The notes below the pieces were generated by a model that worked only from the letters and a program-made list of their open reading frames with translations, made no database searches and had not been told where the DNA came from. From a virus, in IMG/VR virus record IMGVR_UViG_3300036832_001686, positions 1 through 55,268 of that record: a stretch of DNA of 55,268 nucleotides. The stretch is one strand, 5' to 3'. A program made the translations under genes and the position numbers. Below, one piece after another: positions 7,557 to 16,246 of this stretch. The first letter of the stretch is position 1; the number at the start of each line of letters is the position of its first letter.

Positions 7557-9176
7557 ATGGCGCTCTTCGAAAAGCTGATCCAATTTCTCGAGGGTCCGAA
7601 AGTCAACGCGGCGCCGGTGCCGAAACGCCAGCAACCGGCACCGCGCCATCTCCAACTGGGTAAACGGGCTTATGATGCGGCGTTGCCCTCTGCGCTGACG
7701 GCGGACTGGGAAAACTGGACCACTAGCCAGAGTTACGAGACGCTGACCGCCTGGCGCAATGTCACCAATTACGCTCGCGACCTAGCGCGCAACAATTCGC
7801 ACGCGGTCTGTTTTTTGCGCGAACTCTGTATCTCGGTGCTGGGGTACAAAGGGATCCAATGCCATAGCAAACTGAAAAATAAGATCGGCAAAGGATTCAA
7901 TACCAAGGTCAACGCGACCGTGCATGCAGCCTGGCAAGAGTTCCGCCGGCAAGGCATTTATGAGGCCACCGAACAATGGAGCGGGTTAGAGACCGATAAG
8001 CTGATTTTAAAAGCCTTAGCGCGAGATGGCGGATGCATGATTCGCTTATTACGCAATCACTCGAACAAGTTCCGCTTCGCCATCCAAATTTTGGAGGTCG
8101 ATTCGTTGAACCTCTACTACACGGTAGAAAAAAACGAGTTCGGCAATCGGGTGACCACCGGCGTTGAGACTAACGAACTCGGTAAAGTCGTTGCCTATCA
8201 CCTGCAGAAATTTAATCAGCAGGATCTCTTTGCCAACAATTATGGGGCACCCACGCTGCGGGTGTTGGCGCGGGAGATGATCCATGTTTGGATGCCGGAT
8301 CGGATTACCGCCGTGCGCGGGATGAGCTGGTTTGCTCCGGTTATCCTGAAGCTGCGGATGTTGGGCGAATACGAGATGGCCATCAGCGTAGCCCAGCGCA
8401 TTGCCGCGAGCCGGATGGGATTTTTGACGCCTGGCAAAGATGCTGAAGGCACCTATGAAGGGGTCGGGCAAGACGCCCAAGGCAACACGATCCAGGAATT
8501 CAGTGCCGGCATGATTGAACAGTTACCGCCCGGTTATAACGTCACCGTCCCGGACCTGGGGCATACGCCGGAGAAATATTGCGATTACCGCAAGGCCATG
8601 CTCCGCACGATCTCTAGCGGCCTAGGGATCATGTATAACTCGATGGGCAACGATTTAGAAAGTACGAGCTACTCCAGTGCTCGCTTTGGCCGAGATCAGG
8701 AAGTGGAATTTTGGCGCGACATTCAGCGCTTTTATTCGCAACAGGTACTGAACCAGATTTTCAGCGCCTGGCTCGAGATGGCATTCCTATCCGGGAATTT
8801 GCCGGGAGTCACCATTGATCAGCTGGACCCGATCAACAGCGCGGTGCGTTGGAAAGGTCGCGGCTGGAGTTATGTTGATCCGGAAAAAGATGTCCAAGCC
8901 GCTCTGGGCGCCATTGATGGCGGACTCTCGACACACCGGCGCGAACTGGAGGAACAAGGCGAAGATATCGTGGAAGTCTACGACGAGCTCGAAGAAGAAA
9001 AACAGATGGCGGAAGAGCGCGGCCTAGTGTTCGTGAATCCCTATTCTCGACATCCGGAAATTATGTCGACCCAGGAAAATCCGGAAGAGACCGAAGCCGA
9101 AGCGGTCACTGCCGGCGGTGGTAAACCGAGCGGCAACGGCAAACCTAAGCCTAAGCCGGCGGTAAGTAATCAGTAA
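7557..9176 (+). CDS. portal protein, lambda gpB family
   Basis: 539 aa. Typical lambda-type portal: WENWTTSQSYETLTAWRNV near the N terminus, RDLARNNSHAVCFLRELCISVLG, WQEFRRQGIYEATEQWSGLE, then QILEVDSLN, IHVWMPDRITAVRGMSWFAP and GMIEQLPPGYNV in family order. It forms the dodecameric ring through which DNA is packaged and to which the gpW-like protein binds. The C-terminal tail is acidic, then Gly/Lys/Pro-rich. The following protease-capsid gene starts at the next base after the stop. Confidence 0.93.
   Translation: MALFEKLIQFLEGPKVNAAPVPKRQQPAPRHLQLGKRAYDAALPSALTADWENWTTSQSYETLTAWRNVTNYARDLARNNSHAVCFLRELCISVLGYKGIQCHSKLKNKIGKGFNTKVNATVHAAWQEFRRQGIYEATEQWSGLETDKLILKALARDGGCMIRLLRNHSNKFRFAIQILEVDSLNLYYTVEKNEFGNRVTTGVETNELGKVVAYHLQKFNQQDLFANNYGAPTLRVLAREMIHVWMPDRITAVRGMSWFAPVILKLRMLGEYEMAISVAQRIAASRMGFLTPGKDAEGTYEGVGQDAQGNTIQEFSAGMIEQLPPGYNVTVPDLGHTPEKYCDYRKAMLRTISSGLGIMYNSMGNDLESTSYSSARFGRDQEVEFWRDIQRFYSQQVLNQIFSAWLEMAFLSGNLPGVTIDQLDPINSAVRWKGRGWSYVDPEKDVQAALGAIDGGLSTHRRELEEQGEDIVEVYDELEEEKQMAEERGLVFVNPYSRHPEIMSTQENPEETEAEAVTAGGGKPSGNGKPKPKPAVSNQ
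9162..9168 (+). promoter_or_regulatory. GTAAGTA motif upstream of protease-capsid start
   Basis: Exact GTAAGTA, preceded by G, ending 8 bases before the ATG at 9177. It lies within the last codons of the portal gene. No GGAGG-type site is present. Confidence 0.5.
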
Positions 9177-11339
9177 ATGCCATTGCCAACGCCTCACGCC
9201 GGCGAAGAAGAATCCAAATTTATCGAGCGGTGCATGCACGCCATGGCCGAGACTGATCCGGACCGTCCCCAAGATCAGCGCTTGGCTATCTGCTATTCGC
9301 AATATAAAAAAGGCGATAAAGGACTAAATCCGGAAATGGTCCGCTATCGCGAGCTGGCGCTCCAGAAGAAATTTCTGGACCGGGAAAAGCGCTTGGTGCG
9401 TTTAAGCTTCAGTTCCGATCAACCGTATCTTCGCGAGAATGGCTATGAGATTCTGAGCCACGCGAAAGGAGCGCTGAACACCGATCGATTAAAATCGGGC
9501 TTGGCCTTGCTAGTCAATCATAACTGGGAAGACCAGCTTGGCGTGGTCACCGATTATAGCGTGGACGGGCACAAAGCTTTTGCCACGGTCAAGATCTCCC
9601 GTTCGGTCCGCGGCGAAGAACTCTTAAACGATATCGAGGACGGAATTAAACGCAGTGTCAGCGTCGGTTATTCGATCGATAAGATCCGGCAACTCAAAGA
9701 TGAGGAACTAGACAGCTACTTTGCCAAGGACAACGGCGAGATGCATCCCATGGAAAGCGAGATGGGCGGCGAAGATAGCGGCGAAGACGACGAGGACGAG
9801 GAGGACGAAGAGGACGAGGATGAAGCGGAGGAAGAGGACGATTATCGGGCATTAGCTAGAGCGCGTGGCGCCTATCTGGTGACCCGATTTACTCCATTGG
9901 AAATATCAGTGGTGAGCGTGCCGGCGGATATCAGTGTTGGCGTCGGCCGCTCCAAAGAAGTAGCCCCCGCGCCTGCGGTAAGTATAGAAAACCCCATCCG
10001 AGAATCTATGGCCGAGACTAATGTTGTCGAAATTACAAGCGAAACGCTGAACGAGGCGAGACGGTTAGAAGTCGCCCGCATTCGCGAATTAACCGGAATC
10101 GGCAAGCGTTTCGGCGCCGAGAAAGAAGCCGACGATTTCGTCAACCAAGATAAGACGGTAGCGGAATTCAACGCCTACATTCTCGAACATAAGATCAAAA
10201 CCCAGAACGTAATTCCGACGCCTCCGACCGGTGCAGTCCCAAATCGGGATATGGCCCGCTATGACCTCTGCAAAGCCATCATGGAAGGCGGCGAGCATCG
10301 CCTGAGTGGTCTGGAATTGGAAATTGATCAAGAGATGTCTCGGGTTAATCGCAAGAGCCGACCGGATAGTTTCTGGTTACCAGAGCAAGCTTTCGGGTAT
10401 GCGTTACGAAATACGCCATTGGGTCGGCTGGCGACCCGCGACGCCGTGGTCGGCACTCCTGGTCTTGGGGGAGATTTGGTGCAGACCACGGTGGTGCCCA
10501 GTCTGATCGAGCTATTACGACATAAGATGGTGCTCGGCAGAGCCGGGGCGACCATGATGTCAGGACTGCGCGATAACCTGGCGATTCCCGGCCAGATCAC
10601 GGCGGCAACCGCGACTTGGGCCACTGAAGTCCAGGCTTTGACCAACACCGATCGCACCTTCAACCAGGTGCCCTTAGAACCAATCCGTTTAGGCGCAGTG
10701 AGTAACTTTTCCAAGATGTTACTCGCCCAAAGTGTGCTCTCGATTCAAGCCATTATCGCCGAGGATCTTTTGACGGTGATTGCGTTGGCCGAGGATGAGG
10801 CCGGCCTTTTCGGGACCGCGCCGGCGCCAGTCGGGATTTTCAATTATCCGGCTAATACGCCGACCGGTAACGTCTATCAACAGACTGCGGCCAGCGTCAC
10901 TTTCCCGAGCGGTTATCCAACTTGGACAAATATCGTTGCTTTCGAGGGTAACGTCGGATTCTTAGACGTGAACCTGGATGACCCGAGCGCGCGTTACATC
11001 ATCAATCCAAAAACGATGGCGGCGTGGAAGACTTACGCCAGGACCGATCCGCGAGCGACGAACCAATTTTATCCCGCGTTCTTCATTGATCAGGACAACG
11101 AAGTCAATGGTTATCCTTACATCGCCAGCAACCAGATTGGACCCACAAACCAGGTGCTCTTTGGCGTATTTTCCAATGTCATTATTGGGCACTGGGGCGG
11201 TGGTGTGGAACTGTTTACAGATCCTTATACTCTGGCCCATCAGGCGGAGGTCAGGATCGTCATCAACCTCTTTACGGACATCGCGTTCAGGTATACGCAA
11301 GCCTTCGCTTATTCGACAAACAGCGGGATTACCAATTAA
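9177..11339 (+). CDS. prohead protease-major capsid protein fusion
   Basis: 720 aa. Residues 1-45 (MPLPTPHAGEEE ... QRLAICYSQ) are a conserved N-terminal tag. Residues about 60-175 form an HK97-type prohead protease: LLVNHNWED carries the catalytic His and IKRSVSVGYSI the Ser. A run of Asp/Glu near 195-225 looks like a delta or scaffold-like linker, followed by RFTPLEISVVSVPAD. From about 350 onwards is the HK97-fold capsid (MARYDLCKAIMEGG ... RAGATMMSGL ... HWGGGVELFTDPY). An in-frame ATG at 10008, downstream of an internal GTAAGTA, could give capsid alone (443 aa). Confidence 0.92.
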   Translation: MPLPTPHAGEEESKFIERCMHAMAETDPDRPQDQRLAICYSQYKKGDKGLNPEMVRYRELALQKKFLDREKRLVRLSFSSDQPYLRENGYEILSHAKGALNTDRLKSGLALLVNHNWEDQLGVVTDYSVDGHKAFATVKISRSVRGEELLNDIEDGIKRSVSVGYSIDKIRQLKDEELDSYFAKDNGEMHPMESEMGGEDSGEDDEDEEDEEDEDEAEEEDDYRALARARGAYLVTRFTPLEISVVSVPADISVGVGRSKEVAPAPAVSIENPIRESMAETNVVEITSETLNEARRLEVARIRELTGIGKRFGAEKEADDFVNQDKTVAEFNAYILEHKIKTQNVIPTPPTGAVPNRDMARYDLCKAIMEGGEHRLSGLELEIDQEMSRVNRKSRPDSFWLPEQAFGYALRNTPLGRLATRDAVVGTPGLGGDLVQTTVVPSLIELLRHKMVLGRAGATMMSGLRDNLAIPGQITAATATWATEVQALTNTDRTFNQVPLEPIRLGAVSNFSKMLLAQSVLSIQAIIAEDLLTVIALAEDEAGLFGTAPAPVGIFNYPANTPTGNVYQQTAASVTFPSGYPTWTNIVAFEGNVGFLDVNLDDPSARYIINPKTMAAWKTYARTDPRATNQFYPAFFIDQDNEVNGYPYIASNQIGPTNQVLFGVFSNVIIGHWGGGVELFTDPYTLAHQAEVRIVINLFTDIAFRYTQAFAYSTNSGITN
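9978..9984 (+). promoter_or_regulatory. internal GTAAGTA motif in the protease-capsid gene
   Basis: Exact motif between the protease and capsid halves, 23 bases before an in-frame ATG (10008, MAETNVVE). The gap is longer than at the other sites. It could support separate capsid expression. Confidence 0.3.
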
Positions 11340-11362
11340 TCGCCGTAAGGCGAAAATTCAGA

Positions 11363-11369
11363 GTAAGTA
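11363..11369 (+). promoter_or_regulatory. GTAAGTA motif upstream of the HPI-repeat gene
   Basis: Exact motif ending 9 bases before the ATG at 11379, in the 39-base gap after the capsid stop. Confidence 0.5.
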
Positions 11370-11378
11370 GTTACTGTT

Positions 11379-12008
11379 ATGCCGACTTCTGATGCCGTTA
11401 TTGTTGGTAAAATTACCATCCCCGAGGTTGGGGGTGGCCCCATCATTCCTCCTGCTGACGCGGTAGTCATGCCGCCGATTTATTTGCCGATCACGCCGCC
11501 AGGTCAGCCTGAACACCCGATCTACATTCCCGTTTATCCGGCTCATCCCATTGAGATTGTGCCGCCTACACCGGAACACCCGATCTATTTGCCTTCCGAT
11601 GGTAGCCCGACCCATCCGATCTATATCCCGGGCAAACCGACTCATCCGATCGCTCCCGGCGGTGGACCCGAGCATCCGATTTATTTCCCAGTATTTCCAT
11701 CACATCCCATCGAAATCGTGCCGCCTACGGCTGAACATCCGATCTATTTGCCGATCGGACCGGAGCATCCGATTTATTATCCCGTCGGGGCGGAACATCC
11801 GATTGTTTATCCACCGGAAGGAACACCGGAACACCCGATCTATTTGCCGGTCGCACCCGCCCATCCGATTGAATTGCCGGAGGCACCGTCAGAACCTGGC
11901 AACGGCTTAACGCCGGAACATCCGATTCTGTTACCCGGCGATACCATCACCCTTTACGTATCCCTGGGACCAGGAAAACCGATTCAGATCGCCATCCCCA
12001 AGAAATAG
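11379..12008 (+). CDS. Pro-rich HPI-repeat protein following the capsid gene
   Basis: 209 aa. Thirteen HPI tripeptides occur, mostly as EHPIYLP-like units with variants such as AHPIEIV and THPIAPG, spaced about 10-14 residues apart from residue 45 to 190. The motif is nearly devoid of helix formers and should be an extended, polyproline-like chain. Its place directly after the capsid suggests a head decoration or fibre-like surface protein; the family is familiar from other phages but has no function I can name. The N-terminal 45 residues are Val/Ile/Pro-rich. Confidence 0.75.
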   Translation: MPTSDAVIVGKITIPEVGGGPIIPPADAVVMPPIYLPITPPGQPEHPIYIPVYPAHPIEIVPPTPEHPIYLPSDGSPTHPIYIPGKPTHPIAPGGGPEHPIYFPVFPSHPIEIVPPTAEHPIYLPIGPEHPIYYPVGAEHPIVYPPEGTPEHPIYLPVAPAHPIELPEAPSEPGNGLTPEHPILLPGDTITLYVSLGPGKPIQIAIPKK

Positions 12009-12151
12009 TGGAACCGCCACTATCACCGAAAGACGAGAAATCGCTTGAACAGGAAATGGAAGAAACCGTTCAAGCGATTATCGCCGACGATCTCAAAAAG
12101 AGGGTAGTGATCCCAGAGGACGCGCTGAAAAAGCAGGAAGCAACCCGGTAA
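12008..12151 (+). CDS. small acidic/helical protein between HPI-repeat and connector genes
   Basis: 47 aa, GTG start sharing one base with the upstream TAG (TAGTG). The product is charged and helical (SLEQEMEETVQAIIADDL, then KKRVVIPEDALKKQEATR). It ends just before the ATG at 12158. The tight packing and amphipathic pattern make it a probable gene; function unknown. It holds the position of small head-completion proteins in lambda-like orders. Confidence 0.5.
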   Translation: MEPPLSPKDEKSLEQEMEETVQAIIADDLKKRVVIPEDALKKQEATR

Positions 12152-12157
12152 ATTTCA

Positions 12158-12523
12158 ATGAGCGTTCTGCCCGAAGTCCAGCAGACGTTTCTGGATGCTT
12201 TCGGCTACACCCAGGAGTTTGATGCTACCGTCTTAAGCCTGACTTTCTCAGACGGTAGCGTTGATGGCCGGATCACGCTGGACATCACCGGGCTCTTAAT
12301 CACCGACCAGTCCAGAGCGATTCACACCCATTCGCACGGACTGAACATTGTCGGGGAAATCGAGTCAGTCCTCTTCATGTTTTACGCGAGCCAGGTGCCC
12401 TCTGGAGCCCAGATCTATTCCAAGCAGATGATCGATATCAGCGGCACCAAATACAACCTGGAGACCGTCGTTTTAGAATATGGCCTCTACACGCTCACGA
12501 TGCGGCTTTTGGGGATGCATTGA
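12158..12523 (+). CDS. head-tail connector-like protein
   Basis: 121 aa, mostly beta strands (LSLTFSDGSVDGRITLDI, VVLEYGLYTLTMRLLGMH). It is in the position of lambda FII or a neck protein, after the head genes and directly before gpZ, and overlaps gpZ by four bases. No diagnostic motif, so the assignment is by gene order and fold impression. Confidence 0.5.
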   Translation: MSVLPEVQQTFLDAFGYTQEFDATVLSLTFSDGSVDGRITLDITGLLITDQSRAIHTHSHGLNIVGEIESVLFMFYASQVPSGAQIYSKQMIDISGTKYNLETVVLEYGLYTLTMRLLGMH

Positions 12524-13161
12524 TGATTAGACATAGCTTTACGTTGCAAAACATTCAGGAGACTTACCGCGTCTTTCGCGGCGTCCCTAAAGCAGCGGAG
12601 AAAGTCGTTTTAAAGACCATCAACGAATCCTTACCGCGTGGCCGGACTGTGGCCGTGGACAGTATCGTCAAGCGGCTACAGATCGGTAGAAACACCATTT
12701 CGAAAGACGTTAAAATTGATCGCGCTCGGCCAGGCCATCTCGTTGGGGCTATTCACGCCAAAGGCTTTCGTTTAGCGGTCGGGCTGTTCAGTCCGCGACT
12801 CGGCGCCAAGATGTTAACCAGGAGCAAAAACCAATGGAAATACCGGCGTGTACGACGCAAACCCGGCCAGATGGGACCATTCTATGGTGGGATCGAGTTC
12901 ACCGAGATCCGCGGGCGCACTTCGATTTTACAGCACGCTTTTTTCGCCGGCTTTAGCAGTGGCCACCAAGGAGTCTTTTCGCGTCGCCAAAAGGACGGCA
13001 GCTATTCCAAACGTTATCCTATCCACGAACAGGAAGGGACCAGTGTCGCTTCCCAGTTGAATAATCCTGACGTCCGCAAAGCGGTCAACAAAGCCACTCA
13101 GGAAAACGCTTTAGTCCATTGGCAACATTGGATGCGAACAGAATTGGAGGCGATTAAGTAG
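12520..13161 (+). CDS. minor tail protein Z-like
   Basis: 213 aa. The N-terminal AAEKVVLKTINESLPRGRTV followed by an RNTISKDVKIDRARPGHL segment matches the prophage minor tail protein Z family (lambda gpZ), which helps attach tails to heads. A basic middle part (KYRRVRRKPGQMG) and a helical C terminus follow. ATGA overlap with the previous gene. Confidence 0.75.
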   Translation: MMIRHSFTLQNIQETYRVFRGVPKAAEKVVLKTINESLPRGRTVAVDSIVKRLQIGRNTISKDVKIDRARPGHLVGAIHAKGFRLAVGLFSPRLGAKMLTRSKNQWKYRRVRRKPGQMGPFYGGIEFTEIRGRTSILQHAFFAGFSSGHQGVFSRRQKDGSYSKRYPIHEQEGTSVASQLNNPDVRKAVNKATQENALVHWQHWMRTELEAIK

Positions 13162-13228
13162 GCATGCTTTTCACCGTGATGGACCTGGAGCGGGCGCTAG
13201 TGGAGCGCGTGTCGCCTGGACGCAGTAC

Positions 13229-13765
13229 ATGCGCTTTAAGTCTCCAGAAGACGGCGGTGCAACGTCGGTGCCAGTCACCGTGGTGACCGGTCTAATCCCC
13301 TCTTATCAGGCCGGCACCCAGAACATGGACAAGGCGCCGGTCATTTCCGTGCGAGCCACGGCCGGCAGCTTTCATCGGGTCGGCGGCGAATGCACTATTC
13401 ACGTTTTTATTTTGACCTGGGACGACGATCAATCCCGAGACGGTTACCTGGACGTCCTCGATATAATCACCGCTATTTACAGCGGCCTCTATGAGGAAGG
13501 CGCTCTGGCTAACGCTTTCCTGCTCTTAGATCAGCCGGTGAAGTGGTCGATGATCGAGGACATCAGCCTGGACACGTTCGGCTATTACGTGGGCGGGATG
13601 CAGATCGAGTTCGGCATTATGACGCCAGGCATCAATCCCAATTACGGTGGCGGCGGTTGGGTGGAAGGCGACCTGCAATATAGCGGCGTCGGTGGGGAGA
13701 GCGCCGAAGTCTCTGAAACTCCCACCAACAATTTTTCTCCAGATAATCCCTACGCACCAGCGTAG
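13229..13765 (+). CDS. tail terminator-like protein; N terminus uncertain
   Basis: 178 aa from the ATG at 13229. Beta-alpha pattern with FILTWDDDQSRDGYLDVLDI and a C-terminal Gly/Pro tail, in the place of lambda gpU or a tail-completion protein. The frame is open further upstream without an ATG, and the neighbouring frame from an ATG at 13164 reads MLFTVMDLERALVERV, which looks like a natural N terminus for this family. A frameshift near 13200-13215, real or a sequencing error, would join the two. Confidence 0.6.
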   Translation: MRFKSPEDGGATSVPVTVVTGLIPSYQAGTQNMDKAPVISVRATAGSFHRVGGECTIHVFILTWDDDQSRDGYLDVLDIITAIYSGLYEEGALANAFLLLDQPVKWSMIEDISLDTFGYYVGGMQIEFGIMTPGINPNYGGGGWVEGDLQYSGVGGESAEVSETPTNNFSPDNPYAPA

Positions 13766-13786
13766 GAAGTTGATTCCGTTTGTCCG

Positions 13787-13793
13787 GTAAGTA
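13787..13793 (+). promoter_or_regulatory. GTAAGTA motif upstream of the 97-aa gene
   Basis: Exact motif (in CCGGTAAGTAAT) ending 9 bases before the GTG at 13803. Confidence 0.5.
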
Positions 13794-13802
13794 ATAGACA
13801 AG

Positions 13803-14096
13803 GTGAGCACCGAAGCAACTGGACCAACCACCGCCGCAACTCGGCCGCAGGTACTGATTTATGTGGGACCGAAAAACAAGGCGTTAGGACTTCGCGAGTT
13901 CCAACGATTTATCGGCGGTACGGCGGCATTCCCACCGGCGCTATTAGCCGCCTATAACAATTCACCGGCGTTCGCCAATCTGTTCGAAGATTTTCACGAG
14001 AAATTCATGAAACACCGCCCGCCGGGCGCGCCACCACTTCGTGGCGCCATTGCACCGGCGATTCGCAAAGGTCCGCCAATCCGAGTCAACCGCTAA
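13803..14096 (+). CDS. small protein before the tail sheath
   Basis: 97 aa, GTG start. Not recognised. The core (QVLIYVGPKNKALGLREFQR) is alpha/beta, and the C terminus is Pro/Arg-rich and basic. Many contractile phages carry one small unassigned gene here between the terminator and the sheath. Confidence 0.6.
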   Translation: MSTEATGPTTAATRPQVLIYVGPKNKALGLREFQRFIGGTAAFPPALLAAYNNSPAFANLFEDFHEKFMKHRPPGAPPLRGAIAPAIRKGPPIRVNR

Positions 14097-14102
14097 AAGC
14101 TT

Positions 14103-15692
14103 ATGGCCCTTCCACAACCCGGCGTAATTTCTGTTGATGTCCCTACCGCATTGCGGGCGGTTATTCAGGCCAACTGCGCGGCTTTCTTCAATACGGGCGT
14201 TTATCCGGTTCACTCGCTATCGAACAATCCGGATGGCAGTCCGATCGTCTGGACCCAACCGGGGAGCGGGGTCAGTCCTTACGCGCAGGTAGTCAATAAG
14301 CCCATTCTTTGCACGATCGCTGCCGATTTTACGACCCAGCTCGGGGAATCCGATGACTGGATCTCCTTTCCGCCGATGCAGGTCTATCAGGCCGGCTTCA
14401 TTGATGCTTTTCCCCAACCGGTCAGCCCGCAAATCCATAACAACGTCTGGGATCCGTGGTTAGCGAAGAATCATACCCAGGTCAGCGCCCTAAACGCTCC
14501 GCTGGTCAATGGACTCGTCACGATTGACGCCGAAGTCATTCTTCCTTCCCTAGTGGTTAAAGGCACTGCGGGGCGTGTCTACGTCAACGGCACCGACTTC
14601 CAATTTGCCTATGACGATAACACGCTCAAATCGGCAACCCTGACCGTGTTCGCCGCCTCGCCCATGTTCGCGGAAACTTCGGTTTCGCTGACTTATTGTA
14701 CTCCGATCGTCTCCGGAATTACCGAGGACGACATTGCTGGCGGTACTGATGTAAACGGCAATAATCTGGGGCTGGAAGTGATCGAGGACGTTTATCAGCA
14801 CACCGATATCACTGCGGCCATTGTTTTTTGCCCGGGTTGGACCAGTAACGATGTCGTGTACGCGGCCGGCAATGCCCGGGTCCAGTCGATCAATAATGGC
14901 CGTTTCCGCGCCATTTACTTATACAGCGTCGATCCGGAAGCGGTGCAATTTTATAACGGGATCCTGGAGTGGAAAAATAGCCAGAACATGGTCAGCGCGT
15001 TCTCGATCGGCAGCTGGCCGCACGGCGGTCTAGGCACACCAGGCCCTTACGGCAAATACGTCTATGAAGCGGCCACCATCGAAGCGGTGACCTTAGCATC
15101 AACCGATGCCAGCTACGGGCTTGTTCCTTATGTCAGTCCGGACAACAAGGGGTTGGCGATCGATCGCACCTATGTCGGCACCTTTGGCACTCCCAGCTTC
15201 AAGCAGGTCCGGGTTAATTGGACTTGGGCCGACCAAATAGAAGAGTGGGGAGTCAGCACTTTTGTCAACGATAACGGCTGGAAATCTTACGGCGGATTAA
15301 CTCCCTACTACCCAGGCGGCTCGGATCCGATTTTTATGTGGATCAATGTCCGCCGGTATTTCTGCTGGTTCGGCTCAACCATGAGCTTGACGCTTCAGCA
15401 GTTCAAAGGCTTACCCGGTAACCAGCGATCGCTCTCCGCGATTCAAGCGACCATTTCCCAGTTTGGCAATGCCCAGGTTCAAATTCAGGCGCTGAACAGT
15501 TTTCACTGTTACTTTCTCCCAGAGGAAAATCCGGCTGAGAACGTCATCAATGGCGAGTACACCTACCATATTGATATGGTTGTCCCGATCGAGATCCGGA
15601 CCATTCAATTGATGCTGCAATTCTCCATTCCTGATCTTACCGCGTGGATTAGTCAGGTCTCCCAAACCATCAACGCTGGGACTGGAACCTAG
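14103..15692 (+). CDS. contractile tail sheath protein
   Basis: 529 aa. The N terminus MALPQPGVISVDVPT is typical of sheath proteins. The C-terminal third has the conserved sheath pattern: VNVRRYFCWFG-type strand, then an FKGLPGNQRSL segment, and the terminal NGEYTYHIDMVVPIEIRTI followed by an amphipathic strand. Residues about 140-240 form an inserted domain. The sheath contracts around the tube to drive injection; its presence makes this a myovirus. It is followed by the tube gene as in P2 (FI-FII). Confidence 0.85.
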   Translation: MALPQPGVISVDVPTALRAVIQANCAAFFNTGVYPVHSLSNNPDGSPIVWTQPGSGVSPYAQVVNKPILCTIAADFTTQLGESDDWISFPPMQVYQAGFIDAFPQPVSPQIHNNVWDPWLAKNHTQVSALNAPLVNGLVTIDAEVILPSLVVKGTAGRVYVNGTDFQFAYDDNTLKSATLTVFAASPMFAETSVSLTYCTPIVSGITEDDIAGGTDVNGNNLGLEVIEDVYQHTDITAAIVFCPGWTSNDVVYAAGNARVQSINNGRFRAIYLYSVDPEAVQFYNGILEWKNSQNMVSAFSIGSWPHGGLGTPGPYGKYVYEAATIEAVTLASTDASYGLVPYVSPDNKGLAIDRTYVGTFGTPSFKQVRVNWTWADQIEEWGVSTFVNDNGWKSYGGLTPYYPGGSDPIFMWINVRRYFCWFGSTMSLTLQQFKGLPGNQRSLSAIQATISQFGNAQVQIQALNSFHCYFLPEENPAENVINGEYTYHIDMVVPIEIRTIQLMLQFSIPDLTAWISQVSQTINAGTGT

Positions 15693-15698
15693 TAAGTA
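15692..15698 (+). promoter_or_regulatory. GTAAGTA motif upstream of the tube gene
   Basis: Exact motif overlapping the sheath stop (tag), ending 7 bases before the ATG at 15706. Confidence 0.5.
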
Positions 15699-15705
15699 CT
15701 GACAT

Positions 15706-16224
15706 ATGGCGATCTCCTACCCTTTCAGTCTGAAACAGTACAACGTGTACCCCAATGCAGGGGGCGCTTTAATCGGCGTCGCGGATGTGGTCATGCCGAA
15801 GCTGATGTTCGTCAAGGATACGATCAGCGGTGCTGGAATCGCGGGCAGTTTAAGCGTGCCGGTGATGGGCAACGTCCAACCCATGCAGTGTACAATCAAT
15901 TGGCATGTCAATAGCGTTCCAGCTTTCGCGCTCTTTCAGGGCAACGGTCAGCAAGTGCGGATCATGAGTGACGTGTATAATTTCAACAATGCGAGCGGGC
16001 TCTTTTCCGATGTGGCCGAAGAGGTGGTAATGACGCTGTTTTCCTCTGAGCATGACCTGGGTAAACGCGAAGCCAGCGTCAAAGCGATTGTCAGCCAGGT
16101 CTATGATGTCACCTTTCTGCTAGTGGTTTTCCAAGGAAAGACGATGTGGCAGATTGATCCGATGTCTGACGTCTGTGTATTGAACGGCGTCGATGTGAAC
16201 GTGGGTGCACGCGCAAATACTTGA
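15706..16224 (+). CDS. tail tube protein (P2 FII-like)
   Basis: 172 aa, the usual tube size. The order and strands fit P2 FII: a short N terminus naming the fold (NVYPNAGGALIGVADVVMPK), GNVQPMQCTINWHV in the middle and a terminal MWQIDPMSDVCVLNGVDV. P2-type tube proteins end in a similar i..iDv....v.dG.d. segment. Multiple rings stack on the tape measure to form the conduit. Confidence 0.8.
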   Translation: MAISYPFSLKQYNVYPNAGGALIGVADVVMPKLMFVKDTISGAGIAGSLSVPVMGNVQPMQCTINWHVNSVPAFALFQGNGQQVRIMSDVYNFNNASGLFSDVAEEVVMTLFSSEHDLGKREASVKAIVSQVYDVTFLLVVFQGKTMWQIDPMSDVCVLNGVDVNVGARANT

Positions 16225-16226
16225 GC

Positions 16227-16245
16227 CCGGTAAGTAGCTTACCGG
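16227..16245 (+). promoter_or_regulatory. GTAAGTA motif within a perfect hairpin before gene E
   Basis: CCGGTAAG (16227-16234) pairs with CTTACCGG (16238-16245) around a three-base loop. The GTAAGTA motif (16230-16236) forms its left arm and loop, and the ATG at 16247 follows the right arm by one base. This is the only motif copy seen in a perfect hairpin. Confidence 0.5.
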
Positions 16246-16246
16246 A

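Noticed and set aside
9978-9984. GTAAGT as a 5' splice site or intron
   Set aside because: Genes on both sides read through without interruption, and no group I or II intron features are seen; the match to the eukaryotic consensus is coincidental.
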